A DNA stretch of 64,000 nt from CADCTP01 sp963849885 (GTDB lineage: Bacteria; Actinomycetota; Actinomycetes; Mycobacteriales; CADCTP01): assembly GCA_963849885.1 (NCBI GenBank), contig CAWKIV010000003.1:1-64000 (forward strand). The letters run 5' to 3'. Every line of letters begins with the position of its first letter. Within the stretch, counting starts at the first letter, position 1. Below are positions 1-9,066 of the stretch, piece after piece. Both the position numbers and the translations under genes were made by a program. Below the pieces are notes generated by a model that saw only the letters and a list, made by a program, of their open reading frames with translations, ran no database searches and had not been told where the DNA came from.

Positions 1-536
1 TTGCGCCGGGCCAGCTGCTCGAACTGGTCGGCAGTGACCGTGCCGCCGCTGGGCGAGCGCGCCACCACGAGCACGGTGTCGTCGCCGGCGATGGTGCCGG
101 CCACGTCGGTGAGCCGGGCCCGGTCGATCGCGGAGGCGAGGAAGTGGGCCGCGCCCGGCGGGGTCCGCAGCACGGTCAGGTTGCCGCTGCCCTCGGCCGA
201 GACCAGCAGCTCGGCCAGCAGCCGGGCCAGCCGCGGCGGCGGGACGCCGGTGTCCGGACGGAGGGCGGGGCTGCCGTCCTCGGGCACCACGTACGCCGCC
301 GGGCCGCCGTCCGCCCGCATCTTCACCGCACCGAGCTGCTCCAGGTCCCGGGACAGGGTGGCCTGGGTGACGTTGATCCCCTCGACCGCCAGCAGGGCGG
401 CCAGCTCCACCTGGGAGGACACCGGCTTGGCGCCCATCAGGGCACGGATCAGCTCGTGCCGGGCGGTCTTGCCGACCGCCTTGCCCGGCGGCGGCCGGTC
501 CCGCCGGCCGGCGACGATCCGGGTGGGCCGGCTCAC
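1..536 (-). CDS. argR: Arginine repressor ArgR (3' end cut by window)
   Basis: Hexameric transcriptional repressor and arginine sensor of the arginine biosynthesis genes. About 178 residues are visible, probably all but the extreme C-terminus. The N-terminal winged helix-turn-helix contains SSQVELAALLAVEG followed by VTQATLSRDLEQLGAVK, the ArgR signature. The C-terminal arginine-binding and oligomerisation domain contains VAGTIAGDDTVLVVARS. The GTG start overlaps the argF stop (GTGA), so it is translationally coupled as the last visible gene of argCJBDFR. The family and operon position make the assignment firm. argG and argH would be expected beyond the left edge. Confidence 0.93.
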   Translation of the reverse strand, partial: MSRPTRIVAGRRDRPPPGKAVGKTARHELIRALMGAKPVSSQVELAALLAVEGINVTQATLSRDLEQLGAVKMRADGGPAAYVVPEDGSPALRPDTGVPPPRLARLLAELLVSAEGSGNLTVLRTPPGAAHFLASAIDRARLTDVAGTIAGDDTVLVVARSPSGGTVTADQFEQLARR

Positions 537-1456
537 GACCGCTCCACCAGCCAGGTCAGCAGCGCCTTCTGCGCGTGCAGCCGGTTTTCCGCCTCGTCCC
601 AGACCGCGCTCTGCGGGCCGTCGAGCACCTCGGCCGCGATCTCCTTCCCCCGGTACGCCGGGAGGCAGTGCAGCACCACGGCGTCCGGCGCGGCCAGCTG
701 CATGGCCTCCGGCGTCACCGCGAACGGCACGAACGGCGCGGCCCGGTCGGCGGCCTCGCCCTCCTGGCCCATGGACACCCAGGTGTCGGTGACCACGACC
801 TCGGCGCCCTCGAACGCCTCCTTCGGCTCCCCGACCACCCGGACCGAGCCGCCGGTCTCCGCGGCGACCTGCGCCGCCCGCTCCACCACCGCCGGGTCCG
901 GGTCGAAGCCCCGCGGCGTGCCCACCCGCACGTGCAGCCCCGCGGTCGCGCCGCCCAGCAGCAGCGAGTGGGCCATGTTGTTGGCGCCGTCCCCGACGTA
1001 CGCCAGCGTCACGCCGGCCAGCCGACCGAGCCGCTCGCGGACCGTCTGCAGGTCGGCGAGGACCTGGCAGGGGTGGAAGGAGTCGGTGAGCGCATTGACC
1101 ACCGGCACCCGGCTGACCCGGGCGGCGGCCTCCACCCGCTCCTGGCCGAAGGTGCGCCAGACGATCGCCGCGACCTGCCGGTCCAGCACCCGGGTGGTGT
1201 CCTCGATCGGCTCACCGCGGCCGAGCTGGCTGCCGACCGCCTCCATCACCAGCGGATAGCCGCCGAGCTCGGCGATGCCGACGCTGAACGACACCCGGGT
1301 GCGGGTGGACGGCTTGTCGAACAGCACCGCGACCGCGCGCGGACCGGCGAGCGGGGTGAACGCGTAGCGGTCGGCCTTGACCCGGTCGGCGAGGTCGAGC
1401 ACCTCGAGTTGCTCGGCCGGGCCGAGGTCGTCGTCGCGGAGGAAGTGGCGAGGCAT
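533..1456 (-). CDS. argF: Ornithine carbamoyltransferase
   Basis: Makes citrulline from ornithine and carbamoyl phosphate in the cytoplasm. 307 residues, normal length. The carbamoyl-phosphate motif STRTR is at residues 50-54, followed by a DSFHPCQVLAD motif in the middle and the ornithine-binding HCLPAYRGKEI near the C-terminus. The ATG at 1456 overlaps the argD stop, and MPRHFLRD is the usual N-terminus. It competes with PyrB (encoded near 44 kb) for the carbamoyl phosphate made by CarAB (38-42 kb). Confidence 0.96.
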   Translation of the reverse strand: MPRHFLRDDDLGPAEQLEVLDLADRVKADRYAFTPLAGPRAVAVLFDKPSTRTRVSFSVGIAELGGYPLVMEAVGSQLGRGEPIEDTTRVLDRQVAAIVWRTFGQERVEAAARVSRVPVVNALTDSFHPCQVLADLQTVRERLGRLAGVTLAYVGDGANNMAHSLLLGGATAGLHVRVGTPRGFDPDPAVVERAAQVAAETGGSVRVVGEPKEAFEGAEVVVTDTWVSMGQEGEAADRAAPFVPFAVTPEAMQLAAPDAVVLHCLPAYRGKEIAAEVLDGPQSAVWDEAENRLHAQKALLTWLVERS

Positions 1457-2733
1457 CAGCGGACCCCTTTGTCCTGGGCTGGTCCGCCGCCGGCGCCCGA
1501 CGCACCGGCGGCGCTGGCGGCCCCGACGGTAGCGTTCCCGACCTCCGCCACGGCGGCGCCCAGGCCGGTCACCGCCTCGTCGGCCTCCGCGGCCGACAGC
1601 ACCAGCGGCGGGGCGACCCGGACCGCGTCCGGCTGCACTGCGTTGACCAGCAGCCCGGCCCGCCGCGCCGCCGCCTCCACGTCCGCCGCCACCGGCGCGG
1701 TCAGCACCAGCGCCCGCCAAAGCCCGCTGCCCCGCACCCCGGCGACCAGCGGGTCGTCGATCGCGGCCAGGCCGGCGGCGAGCCGGTCGCCGACCGCGCT
1801 GACCGACGCCAGCAGGTCGTCGCGCTCGATGGTCTCCAGCACGGCCAGCGCCGCCGCCGCGGACACCGGGTTGCCGCCGAAGGTGCTGCCGTGGTCGCCC
1901 GGGGCGAACAGCCCGCCGGCGGCGCCCAGACCGACGCAGGCGCCGATCGGGAGCCCGCCGCCGAGCCCCTTGGCCAGGGTCACCACGTCCGGGCGGATGC
2001 CCTCCGTCTGGTGGGCGAACCAGGCGCCGGTCCGGCCGATCCCGCTCTGCACCTCGTCCAGCACGAGCAGCGCGCCGGTCGCGTCGCAGGCGGCGCGGGC
2101 GGCGCGCAGGTAGCCGGCCGGCGGCGGCACCACGCCGCCCTCGCCGAGCGTCGGCTCGAGGAAGACGGCCGCGGTGCGCTCGGTCACCGCCGCCCGCAGA
2201 GCCGCCTCGTCCCCGTACGGCACGAAGGTCACCGGACCCGGCAGCGGTGCGAACGGCTCCCGCTTGGCCGGCACGCCGGTGAGCGCGAGCGCGCCCAGCG
2301 TGCGGCCGTGGAAGCCGCGCTCGGCGGCGACGATCTCCAGCCGGCCACCGGCCGGGTCCAGCGCCCGGCCATGCCGGCGGGACAGCTTGACCGCGGCCTC
2401 GTTGGCCTCGGCGCCGTCGTTGCCGAAGAACACCCGGCCGTCGCCGCCGAGCAGCGCGACCAGCCGCTCGGCCAGCCGGACGCCGGGCTCGTGCATGGCC
2501 AGGTTGCTGGAGTGCGCGAGCGTGCCGACCTGCCGGCAGACCGCCTCGACCAGGGCCGGGTGGGCGTGCCCGAGCGCGGACACCGCGATGCCGGCGATGA
2601 GGTCGAGGTATTCCCGGCCGTCCAGGTCCCACACCCGGCAGCCCCGGCCGCGGGCGAAGGCCACCGGGGGCGTGCCGTACGTCGGCATCATCACCGCGTC
2701 CCAGCGGGCGGCGAGGTCGTCGGTCGCGGTCAC
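1456..2733 (-). CDS. argD: Acetylornithine aminotransferase
   Basis: PLP-dependent class III aminotransferase that converts N-acetylglutamate semialdehyde to N-acetylornithine. 425 residues. Visible landmarks are GNDGAEANEAAVKLSR, the cofactor-facing LLVLDEVQSGIGRTG, and the Schiff-base lysine in TLAKGLGGG. The GTG start at 2733 overlaps the argB stop. The last 25 or so residues are an Ala/Gly-rich tail beyond the family's usual end (GASGAGGG), probably disordered. Some homologues also act as succinyldiaminopimelate aminotransferase; the arg-operon position favours ArgD. Confidence 0.95.
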   Translation of the reverse strand: MTATDDLAARWDAVMMPTYGTPPVAFARGRGCRVWDLDGREYLDLIAGIAVSALGHAHPALVEAVCRQVGTLAHSSNLAMHEPGVRLAERLVALLGGDGRVFFGNDGAEANEAAVKLSRRHGRALDPAGGRLEIVAAERGFHGRTLGALALTGVPAKREPFAPLPGPVTFVPYGDEAALRAAVTERTAAVFLEPTLGEGGVVPPPAGYLRAARAACDATGALLVLDEVQSGIGRTGAWFAHQTEGIRPDVVTLAKGLGGGLPIGACVGLGAAGGLFAPGDHGSTFGGNPVSAAAALAVLETIERDDLLASVSAVGDRLAAGLAAIDDPLVAGVRGSGLWRALVLTAPVAADVEAAARRAGLLVNAVQPDAVRVAPPLVLSAAEADEAVTGLGAAVAEVGNATVGAASAAGASGAGGGPAQDKGVR

Positions 2734-3650
2734 GCCGCACCCCCGTCCGGCAGCACCATCGTGCCGACGCCGGAGTCGGTGAAGACCTCCACCAGCACCG
2801 CGTGCGGCACCCGGCCGTCCAGCACGTGGGCCTGCGGCACGCCGCCGCGGACCGCGCGCAGGCAGGCCTCCATCTTCGGCGCCATGCCGGCGGACAACCC
2901 CGGCAGCAGCCGCTCCAGGTCGGTCGCGGTGATCTCGCTCACCACATCGCCGGGCTCGCCGGGGCCGCCGGCCGGCCACGAGGCGTAGAGACCCTCGACG
3001 TCGGTCAGCACCACCAGCTTCTGCGCGCCGAGCGCGACCGCGATGGCGGCGGCGGCGCTGTCCGCGTTGACGTTGTACGGCGCGCCGTCGGCGCCGCGGG
3101 CGACCGTCGCCACGATCGGGATCCGGCCGTCGGCGAGCAGCGCCCGGACCGTGCCCGGGTCGACCTCGGTGACGTCGCCGACCAGGCCGAGGTCGACCTC
3201 CTCGCCGCTGACCACGGTGGTCCGCCGCTGCGCGGTGAGCAGGCCACCGTCCTCACCGGACAGCCCGACCGCGAACGGGCCGTGGTCGTTGACCAGCCGG
3301 ACGACGTCGCCGTTGACCTGGCCGACGAGCACCATCCGGACCACCTCCATGGCCTCGGGAGTGGTCACCCGCAGCCCGCCGCGGAACTCGCTCTCGATGC
3401 CGAGCCGCTCCAGGTGGGCGGTGATCTGCGGGCCGCCGCCGTGCACGACGACCGGCCGGAGCCCCGCGTACCGCAGGAAGACGACGTCCTCGGCGAAGGC
3501 CCGCTGCAGGGCGGGATCGGTCATCGCGTGGCCGCCGTACTTGAGGACGACGACCGCGCCGTGGAAGCGGGCCAGCCAGGGCAGCGCCTCCACCAGGGTG
3601 GCCGCCTTGGCCAGCGCGGCCAGCCGGTCGCGGGTCTCGGTGGTGGTCAT
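2730..3650 (-). CDS. argB: Acetylglutamate kinase
   Basis: Phosphorylates N-acetylglutamate, usually the arginine-feedback-inhibited step. 306 residues of the amino acid kinase fold. The nucleotide and substrate glycine loops VVLKYGGHAM and VVVHGGGPQI lie in the first third, followed by the acetylglutamate-binding YNVNADSAAAAIAVALGA and the LTDVEGLY loop. The start ATG at 3650 overlaps the argJ stop (ATGA). The extended N-terminus before the kinase core (about 30 residues) is the helix typical of arginine-sensitive hexameric enzymes. Confidence 0.96.
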   Translation of the reverse strand: MTTTETRDRLAALAKAATLVEALPWLARFHGAVVVLKYGGHAMTDPALQRAFAEDVVFLRYAGLRPVVVHGGGPQITAHLERLGIESEFRGGLRVTTPEAMEVVRMVLVGQVNGDVVRLVNDHGPFAVGLSGEDGGLLTAQRRTTVVSGEEVDLGLVGDVTEVDPGTVRALLADGRIPIVATVARGADGAPYNVNADSAAAAIAVALGAQKLVVLTDVEGLYASWPAGGPGEPGDVVSEITATDLERLLPGLSAGMAPKMEACLRAVRGGVPQAHVLDGRVPHAVLVEVFTDSGVGTMVLPDGGAA

Positions 3651-4798
3651 GTCGAGTACGCCGAGTTTTCGTGCACGTACGCCAGGGAGAGGTCGTTGGT
3701 CCAGACCGTGGCCGCCTGCCGGCCGGCGTGCAGGTCGACCAGGATGTGCACGGCCCGCCCGGACAGGTCGACCCGGTCGCGGGGCTCGCCGGCGCCGCCG
3801 CCGCGGCACACCTGGACGCCGTTGATGGCGACGTCGAGCGCGTCCGGCTCGAACGCGGCCGCCGTGGTGCCGACCGCGGCGAGCACCCGGCCCCAGTTGG
3901 GGTCGTTGCCGAACAGCGCGCACTTGAGCAGGTTGCTGCGGGCGACGGCCCGGCCGACCTCGACCGCGTCGGCCTCCGATGCCGCACCGGTCACCTCGAC
4001 GGTCACGTCCTTGGTCGAGCCCTCGGCGTCCGCGAGCAGCTGCCGGCACAGGTCGGCACAGACCTGCTCGACCGCGGCGGCGAAGTCGGCCGGCGCGGGC
4101 GTCCGGCCGGACGCGCCGCCGGCCAGCAGCAGGACCGTGTCGTTGGTGGACATGCAGCCGTCGGAGTCGACCCGGTCGAAGGTCCGCGCGGTCGCGGCAC
4201 GCAGCGCGGCGTCGCAGTCCCCGGCGGTCACCGCGGCGTCGGTGGTGAGGACGCAGAGCATGGTGGCCAGGCCGGGGGCGAGCATGCCGGCCCCCTTGGC
4301 CATCCCGCCGACCGTCCAGCCGTCCCGGGTCACCGCCGCGGTCTTCGGCACCGTGTCGGTGGTCAGGATCGCCGTCGCGGCCGCGTCGCCGCCGGCGCCG
4401 GACAGCGCGGCGGCGGCCTTCTCGACGCCGGGCAGGACCGCCTCCATCGGCAGCCGCTCGCCGATCAGGCCGGTCGAGCAGACCGCGACGTCGACCGCGC
4501 CGATGCCCAGCGCGGCGGCGACGGCCTCGGCGGTGGCGTGCGTGTCGGCGAAGCCGGCGCTGCCGGTGCACGCGTTGGCGCCGCCGGCGTTGAGCACCAC
4601 GGCGGTGAGCCGGCCGGTGGTCAGCACCTGCTGGGTCCACAGCACCGGGGCGGCCTTCACCCGGTTGCTGGTCAGCACGCCGGCCGCCGCGTCGAGCGGG
4701 CCGTCGTTGACGACCAGCGCGAGATCGGGGCCGGAGCCCGACCGGATGCCGGCGGCGATCCCGGCGGCCCGGAAGCCCTGGGCGGCGGTGACGCTCAC
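3647..4798 (-). CDS. argJ: Bifunctional ornithine acetyltransferase / N-acetylglutamate synthase
   Basis: Transfers the acetyl group from N-acetylornithine to glutamate, recycling the acetyl group; many homologues also make N-acetylglutamate from acetyl-CoA. 383 residues. The self-cleavage site is in KGAGMLAPGLATML, where cleavage before the Thr of the AT pair yields alpha and beta chains with Thr as the nucleophile. The downstream SDGCMSTNDTVLLLAGG motif is also diagnostic. The GTG at 4798 overlaps the argC stop. Having argJ instead of argE/argA indicates the cyclic arginine pathway. Confidence 0.95.
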   Translation of the reverse strand: MSVTAAQGFRAAGIAAGIRSGSGPDLALVVNDGPLDAAAGVLTSNRVKAAPVLWTQQVLTTGRLTAVVLNAGGANACTGSAGFADTHATAEAVAAALGIGAVDVAVCSTGLIGERLPMEAVLPGVEKAAAALSGAGGDAAATAILTTDTVPKTAAVTRDGWTVGGMAKGAGMLAPGLATMLCVLTTDAAVTAGDCDAALRAATARTFDRVDSDGCMSTNDTVLLLAGGASGRTPAPADFAAAVEQVCADLCRQLLADAEGSTKDVTVEVTGAASEADAVEVGRAVARSNLLKCALFGNDPNWGRVLAAVGTTAAAFEPDALDVAINGVQVCRGGGAGEPRDRVDLSGRAVHILVDLHAGRQAATVWTNDLSLAYVHENSAYST

Positions 4799-5811
4799 GG
4801 GGCCACCCCGTCCGCGCTCAGGCCGGCGGTCTCCGGCAGGCCGAGGACGAGGTTGGCGCACTGCACGGCCTGGCCGGCGGCGCCCTTGCCCAGGTTGTCG
4901 AGCGCGCTGCAGACGATCACCCGGCCGGAGTCGGCGTCCACGGTGGCCTGCAGGTGGGCGCTGTTGCTGCCCGCGGTCGCGGCGGTGTGCGGCCAGCGGC
5001 CGTCGGGCAGCAGGTGGACGAACGGCTCCGCACCGTACGCAGCCGCGAGGACGGACCGCACGGCCCCGGCATCCACCCCCGGCCGCGCCGGCCGGGCCGT
5101 GACGGTGGCCAGGATGCCGCGCGGCATCGGCGCCAGGACCGGCGTGAAGGACAGCGTGCGCGCGCCGGTGGCCTGCCGGATCTCCGAGACGTGCTGGTGA
5201 CGGCCCACCTTGTAGGGCGAGAGGTCGCCCATCACCTCGCTGCCGAGCAGGTGGGCCTTGCCGGCGCGGCCGGCGCCGGAGGTGCCGGAGGCGGCCACGG
5301 CCACCACGTCCTCGGGCTCGACCAGGCCGGCCGCGATCAGCGGGGCGAGCGCCAGGGTGATCGCCACCGCGTAGCAGCCGGTGACCGCGACCCGGTGGCT
5401 CGCCGCGATCGCGGCGCGCTGGCCGGGCAGCTCGGGCAACCCGTAGGTCCAGCTGCCGGCATGCTCCCCGCCGTAGGCCGACGCCCAGGCCCGCGGGTCG
5501 GCGAGCCGGTGGTCGGCACCGAGGTCGACCACCGGGAGGTCGGGCGGCAGCGCCGCGGCCAGCCGGCCGGACTCGCCGTGCGGCAGCGCGAGCAGGACGA
5601 GGTCGGCGGCGGCGAGCGACTCCGGCGTGGTCGGCGCCAGCACCCGGTCGGCCAGGCTGACCAGCTGCGGGTGCACGTCGCCGAGCCGCTCCCCCGCGCT
5701 GGCGTGCGCCGTCAGCGGACCGACATCCAGGTCGGGGTGACCGGTGAGCAGGCGCACCAGCTCGCCGCCGGCGTATCCGCTGGCTCCGGCGACCGCGACC
5801 GTCGTTCCCAT
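4795..5811 (-). CDS. argC: N-acetyl-gamma-glutamyl-phosphate reductase
   Basis: NADPH-dependent reductase forming N-acetylglutamate semialdehyde. 338 residues. The Rossmann GASGYAGGELVRLL is at residues 9-22 and the catalytic cysteine is C146 in VTGCYAVA, where many homologues have PGCYPT. The start is the ATG at 5811 (MGTTVAVAGASG); an in-frame ATG at 5823 would add MFVR. First gene of the operon: the short AT-richer gap upstream holds a candidate ARG box and promoter shared with the divergent alkD-like gene. Confidence 0.94.
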   Translation of the reverse strand: MGTTVAVAGASGYAGGELVRLLTGHPDLDVGPLTAHASAGERLGDVHPQLVSLADRVLAPTTPESLAAADLVLLALPHGESGRLAAALPPDLPVVDLGADHRLADPRAWASAYGGEHAGSWTYGLPELPGQRAAIAASHRVAVTGCYAVAITLALAPLIAAGLVEPEDVVAVAASGTSGAGRAGKAHLLGSEVMGDLSPYKVGRHQHVSEIRQATGARTLSFTPVLAPMPRGILATVTARPARPGVDAGAVRSVLAAAYGAEPFVHLLPDGRWPHTAATAGSNSAHLQATVDADSGRVIVCSALDNLGKGAAGQAVQCANLVLGLPETAGLSADGVAP

Positions 5812-5830
5812 GCGCACGAACATACCCGGT

Positions 5831-5849
5831 GATGCATGACGATGCGAAC
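5831..5849. promoter_or_regulatory. Candidate ARG box upstream of argC
   Basis: The stretch gatgcatgacgatgcgaac carries two ATGCr half-sites about ten bases apart, resembling the A/T-rich palindromic ATGCAT-type ArgR sites of actinomycetes. It sits 20-38 bases upstream of the argC start, so a bound ArgR would overlap the promoter. A CTGACA hexamer on the minus strand (5859-5864) could be the -35. The match was made by eye only. Confidence 0.4.
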
Positions 5850-5887
5850 CGCCGGTTTTGTCAGAGGGTCCCGCTACGGTGCCGGCC

Positions 5888-6586
5888 ATGGAGGAAGTCC
5901 TGGTCGCCGCGGTGCGTGCGGCACTACTTGCCGAGGCCGACCCGGCGAAGGCCGCGCCCATGCGTGCATACATGAAGTCCACCATGCCGATGCTCGGCGT
6001 GCCGCAGCCGGTCCGGGCGGCGGTGCTGCGGCCGCTGCTGGCCGAGCACCCGCTGCCCGACGCGGGCCGGTGGCGGGCCGCGGTGCTCGGGCTGTGGCGC
6101 GCCGCCGCCTATCGCGAGGAGCGGTATGCGGCGCTCACCCTCGCCGGCCACCGGACCTATCGCGGCTTCCTGCTCGGCGAGCCGGCCGAGTCGGTGCGGA
6201 TGCTGGACGAGCTGGTGGTCACCGGCGCCTGGTGGGACCTGGTGGACGAGACGGCGACCCGGCTGGTCGGGCCGCTGCTGCGGTCCGCTCCCGACGTGCT
6301 GACGCCGACCGTGCGGGCATGGGCGACCGACGAGGACCGGTGGCGGCGGCGCACCGCGGTCATCTGCCAGATCGGCGCCAAGGAGGGGACCGACACGGCC
6401 CTGCTCGCGGCCGCGATCGAGGCCAATGCGGCCGACCGCGACTTCTTCCTCCGCAAGGGCATCGGCTGGGCGCTGCGGCAGCATGCCCGGACCGACCCGC
6501 AGTGGGTGCGGGACTTCGTCGCCGGGCACGACCTGAGCCCGCTGTCCCGGCGCGAGGCGCTCAAGCACCTCGGCGGGTCGCCGTGA
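5888..6586 (+). CDS. DNA alkylation repair protein (AlkD-like HEAT-repeat glycosylase)
   Basis: A 232-residue alpha-helical protein resembling the AlkD/AlkC family, which removes N3- and N7-alkylated purines using HEAT-like repeats. Family-like features are WRAAVLGLWRAAAYREERYAAL, the central VVTGAWWDLVDETATRLVGPLL with the Trp/Asp cluster, and RDFFLRKGIGWALRQHARTDP, the most conserved helix. The start is the ATG at 5888; an upstream TTG at 5858 is possible but lies in the argC promoter region. It stands alone on the plus strand, divergent from argC, with its 3' end 8 bp from the convergent pheT. Confidence 0.82.
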   Translation: MEEVLVAAVRAALLAEADPAKAAPMRAYMKSTMPMLGVPQPVRAAVLRPLLAEHPLPDAGRWRAAVLGLWRAAAYREERYAALTLAGHRTYRGFLLGEPAESVRMLDELVVTGAWWDLVDETATRLVGPLLRSAPDVLTPTVRAWATDEDRWRRRTAVICQIGAKEGTDTALLAAAIEANAADRDFFLRKGIGWALRQHARTDPQWVRDFVAGHDLSPLSRREALKHLGGSP

Positions 6587-6594
6587 CCGCCGGG

Positions 6595-9063
6595 TCAGCC
6601 GCGCAGGACGGCTCCGGTCCGCCGGGCCGCCTCGGCCACAGCCGCGTCGCGCGCCTCGGCCGCCTCCTCCACGGTCAGCGTCCGGTCCGGGGCACGGAAG
6701 CGCAGCGAGTAGGCCAGCGACCGGCGGCCCGGCCCGAGCCGCTCCGGGTCGGTGTAGACGTCGAAGAGCCGCAGCGACTCCAGCAGCGCGCCGGCGCCCT
6801 CCCGGAGGGCCGCGGCGACGTCCGCGGCCGGGGCCTCGTCCGGCACCACCAGGGCGACGTCCAGCAGCGCCGGCGGATAGGTCGACAGCACCGGGGCGCG
6901 GACGATGCCGCCCGCCCCGAGCGCGTCGAGGTCCAGCTCCATCGCGCAGGTCCGCTCCGGCAGCTCCAGCGCCGCGACCACCCGCGGGTGCAGCTCGCCG
7001 GCGTAGCCGATCACCCGGTCGTCGCGGAGCAGCGCCGCGCACCGGCCGGGGTGCCAGGGCGCCTGCCGGGCGGCCCGGACGGTGAGCTCGACGCCGGCGG
7101 TGGCGGCGACCAGGCGGGCCGCCTCGACCGCGTCCGCCCAGGTGGCCGGGCGCGCCGGTCCCCACCAGCCGGCCGGCTCGGCGGCCCCGGCGAGCGCGAC
7201 CGCCAGGTGGGTCGGCTGGTCGGGCAGCGCGGCCGCCACCCGGGCCAGCTCCTCGGCGGTCGGCCGGCGGTCCACCCCGAGCGACGGCATCGGCGGCGGG
7301 TCCTCGACCGGCAGGAAGACCAGGCCGGCCTCGAAGAGCGCGACGTCGCGCAGCCCGCGGCCGACGTTGCGCCGGAGCGTGCCGAGCAGGCCGGGCAGCA
7401 GCGTGGTGCGCAGCTCCGGCTCCGCCTCCGACAGCGGGTTGGCCAGCCGGAGCGCGTGCCGGCGCGGGTCGTCCTCGGCCAGCCCGAGCGCGTCGTGCAC
7501 GCCGGGGGCGACGAAGGGGTAGGAGAGCACCTCGACGTAGCCGGCCTCGGCGAGCGCGCGGCCGACCGACCGGCGGGTCCGCTGGGCCTCGGTCAGCCCG
7601 CGGCCGGGCGGCGGGGTCGGCAGCGTGGACGGCACCGACTCGTAGCCCTCCAGCCGGACGACCTCCTCGACCAGGTCGGCCGGGTCGACCAGGTCGGGCC
7701 GCCAGGACGGCGGGATGACCCGCAGCGTGCCGGCGCCGGCGACCGTGCAGCCGACCTGCTCGAGCCGGCGGAGCACCACCGCCTCCGGGATCGGGATGCC
7801 GGCGATGCGCTCCGGCAGGTCGGCCGGCAGCGGGATCGTCGCCGGAGCCACCGGGCCGCCGGCGACCGTGAAGCCGGGCGCCGGGGTGGCGCCGCCGTAG
7901 GTCGCCAGCAGGTCGCACGCGCGCTGCAGGGCGGGCGCGGCCACCTCCGGGTCGACGCCCCGCTCGAAGCGCTTGGCCGCCTCGCTCGGCAGCCGGTGCC
8001 GCCGGACGCCGCGGGAGATCGTCGGCGGCTCCCAGTGCGCCGCCTCGAGGATCACCGCGGTGGTCTCCGGGCCGATCTCGGTGCTGGCGCCGCCCATGAT
8101 CCCGGCCAGCGCCACCGGGCCGGAGTCGTCGGTCACCAGCAGGTCGTCGGGGTCCAGGACGCGCTCGGCGCCGTCGAGGGTGACCAGCCGCTCCCCCGGC
8201 CGGGCCCGCCGCACGACCAGCTCGCCGGCGACCTTGTCCCGGTCGAAGGCGTGCATCGGCTGGCCGGTCTCCAGCATCACGTAGTTGGTCACGTCCACCG
8301 CGAGCGAGATCGACCGCACGCCGGACAGCAGCAGCCGGCGGCGCAGCCACAGCGGCGACGGTGCGGCCGGGTCCAGCCCGGTGACGACGCGGGCGGAGAA
8401 GCGGTCGCAGCCGACCGGGTCCTCGATCCGCACCGGCCAGCCGCGGTCGTCCGGGGCGGGGACGGCCACGTCCGCCGCCGGGTCCCGGTACGGCGCGTCG
8501 AAGGCGTGCGAGAGCTCCAGCGCGATCCCGCGCACGGACATCTCGTAGCCGCGGTCGGTCGTGGTCTCCAGGTCGAGCACGGTGTCCCGCAGCTCGAGCG
8601 CCTCGATCGCGTCCGCGCCGACCGTGAGGTCCGGCGGCAGCACCAGGATGCCGAGGTGGTCGTCGCCGAGCCCGAGCTCCCGGGCCGAGCAGATCATCCC
8701 GTCCGAGACGTGGCCGTAGGTCTTGCGCGCCGAGATGGCGAAGCCGCCGGGCAGCACGGCCCCGGGCAGCGCGACGACGACCAGGTCGCCGTCGGCGAAG
8801 TTGCGCGCGCCGCAGACGATGCCGCGGGCGCTCTCCGCACCGACGTCGACCTGGCACCAGCGGATGGTCTTGCCGTTGCCGGCGGTGAACTCCTCGAAGG
8901 AGAGCACCCGGCCGACGACGAGCGGCCCGATGAGGTCGGTCCCCACCGGCTCGACGCCCTCGACCTCGACACCGAGCCGGATCAGGCCGGCCGCGACCTC
9001 GCGCGGGCCGGCGTCCGCCGGCAGCCGGACATGCTCGCGCAGCCAGGACAGGGGCAGCTTCAC
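6595..9063 (-). CDS. pheT: Phenylalanine-tRNA ligase beta subunit
   Basis: 822 residues, full length. Domains in order: an N-terminal B1/tRNA-binding OB-fold (about 40-150, with VVGRVLSFEEF and FAISARKTYGHVSDGMICSARELGLG), the B3/B4 domain with editing activity (LAVDVTNYVMLETGQPMHAFD), B5 (tRNA synthetase B5), the catalytic-like core, and a C-terminal ferredoxin-fold anticodon-binding domain (YPPALLDVALVVPDEAPAADV). Forms the alpha2beta2 enzyme with PheS, encoded 3 bp upstream. Ends convergently with the AlkD-like gene. Confidence 0.97.
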   Translation of the reverse strand: MKLPLSWLREHVRLPADAGPREVAAGLIRLGVEVEGVEPVGTDLIGPLVVGRVLSFEEFTAGNGKTIRWCQVDVGAESARGIVCGARNFADGDLVVVALPGAVLPGGFAISARKTYGHVSDGMICSARELGLGDDHLGILVLPPDLTVGADAIEALELRDTVLDLETTTDRGYEMSVRGIALELSHAFDAPYRDPAADVAVPAPDDRGWPVRIEDPVGCDRFSARVVTGLDPAAPSPLWLRRRLLLSGVRSISLAVDVTNYVMLETGQPMHAFDRDKVAGELVVRRARPGERLVTLDGAERVLDPDDLLVTDDSGPVALAGIMGGASTEIGPETTAVILEAAHWEPPTISRGVRRHRLPSEAAKRFERGVDPEVAAPALQRACDLLATYGGATPAPGFTVAGGPVAPATIPLPADLPERIAGIPIPEAVVLRRLEQVGCTVAGAGTLRVIPPSWRPDLVDPADLVEEVVRLEGYESVPSTLPTPPPGRGLTEAQRTRRSVGRALAEAGYVEVLSYPFVAPGVHDALGLAEDDPRRHALRLANPLSEAEPELRTTLLPGLLGTLRRNVGRGLRDVALFEAGLVFLPVEDPPPMPSLGVDRRPTAEELARVAAALPDQPTHLAVALAGAAEPAGWWGPARPATWADAVEAARLVAATAGVELTVRAARQAPWHPGRCAALLRDDRVIGYAGELHPRVVAALELPERTCAMELDLDALGAGGIVRAPVLSTYPPALLDVALVVPDEAPAADVAAALREGAGALLESLRLFDVYTDPERLGPGRRSLAYSLRFRAPDRTLTVEEAAEARDAAVAEAARRTGAVLRG

Positions 9064-9066
9064 GCC

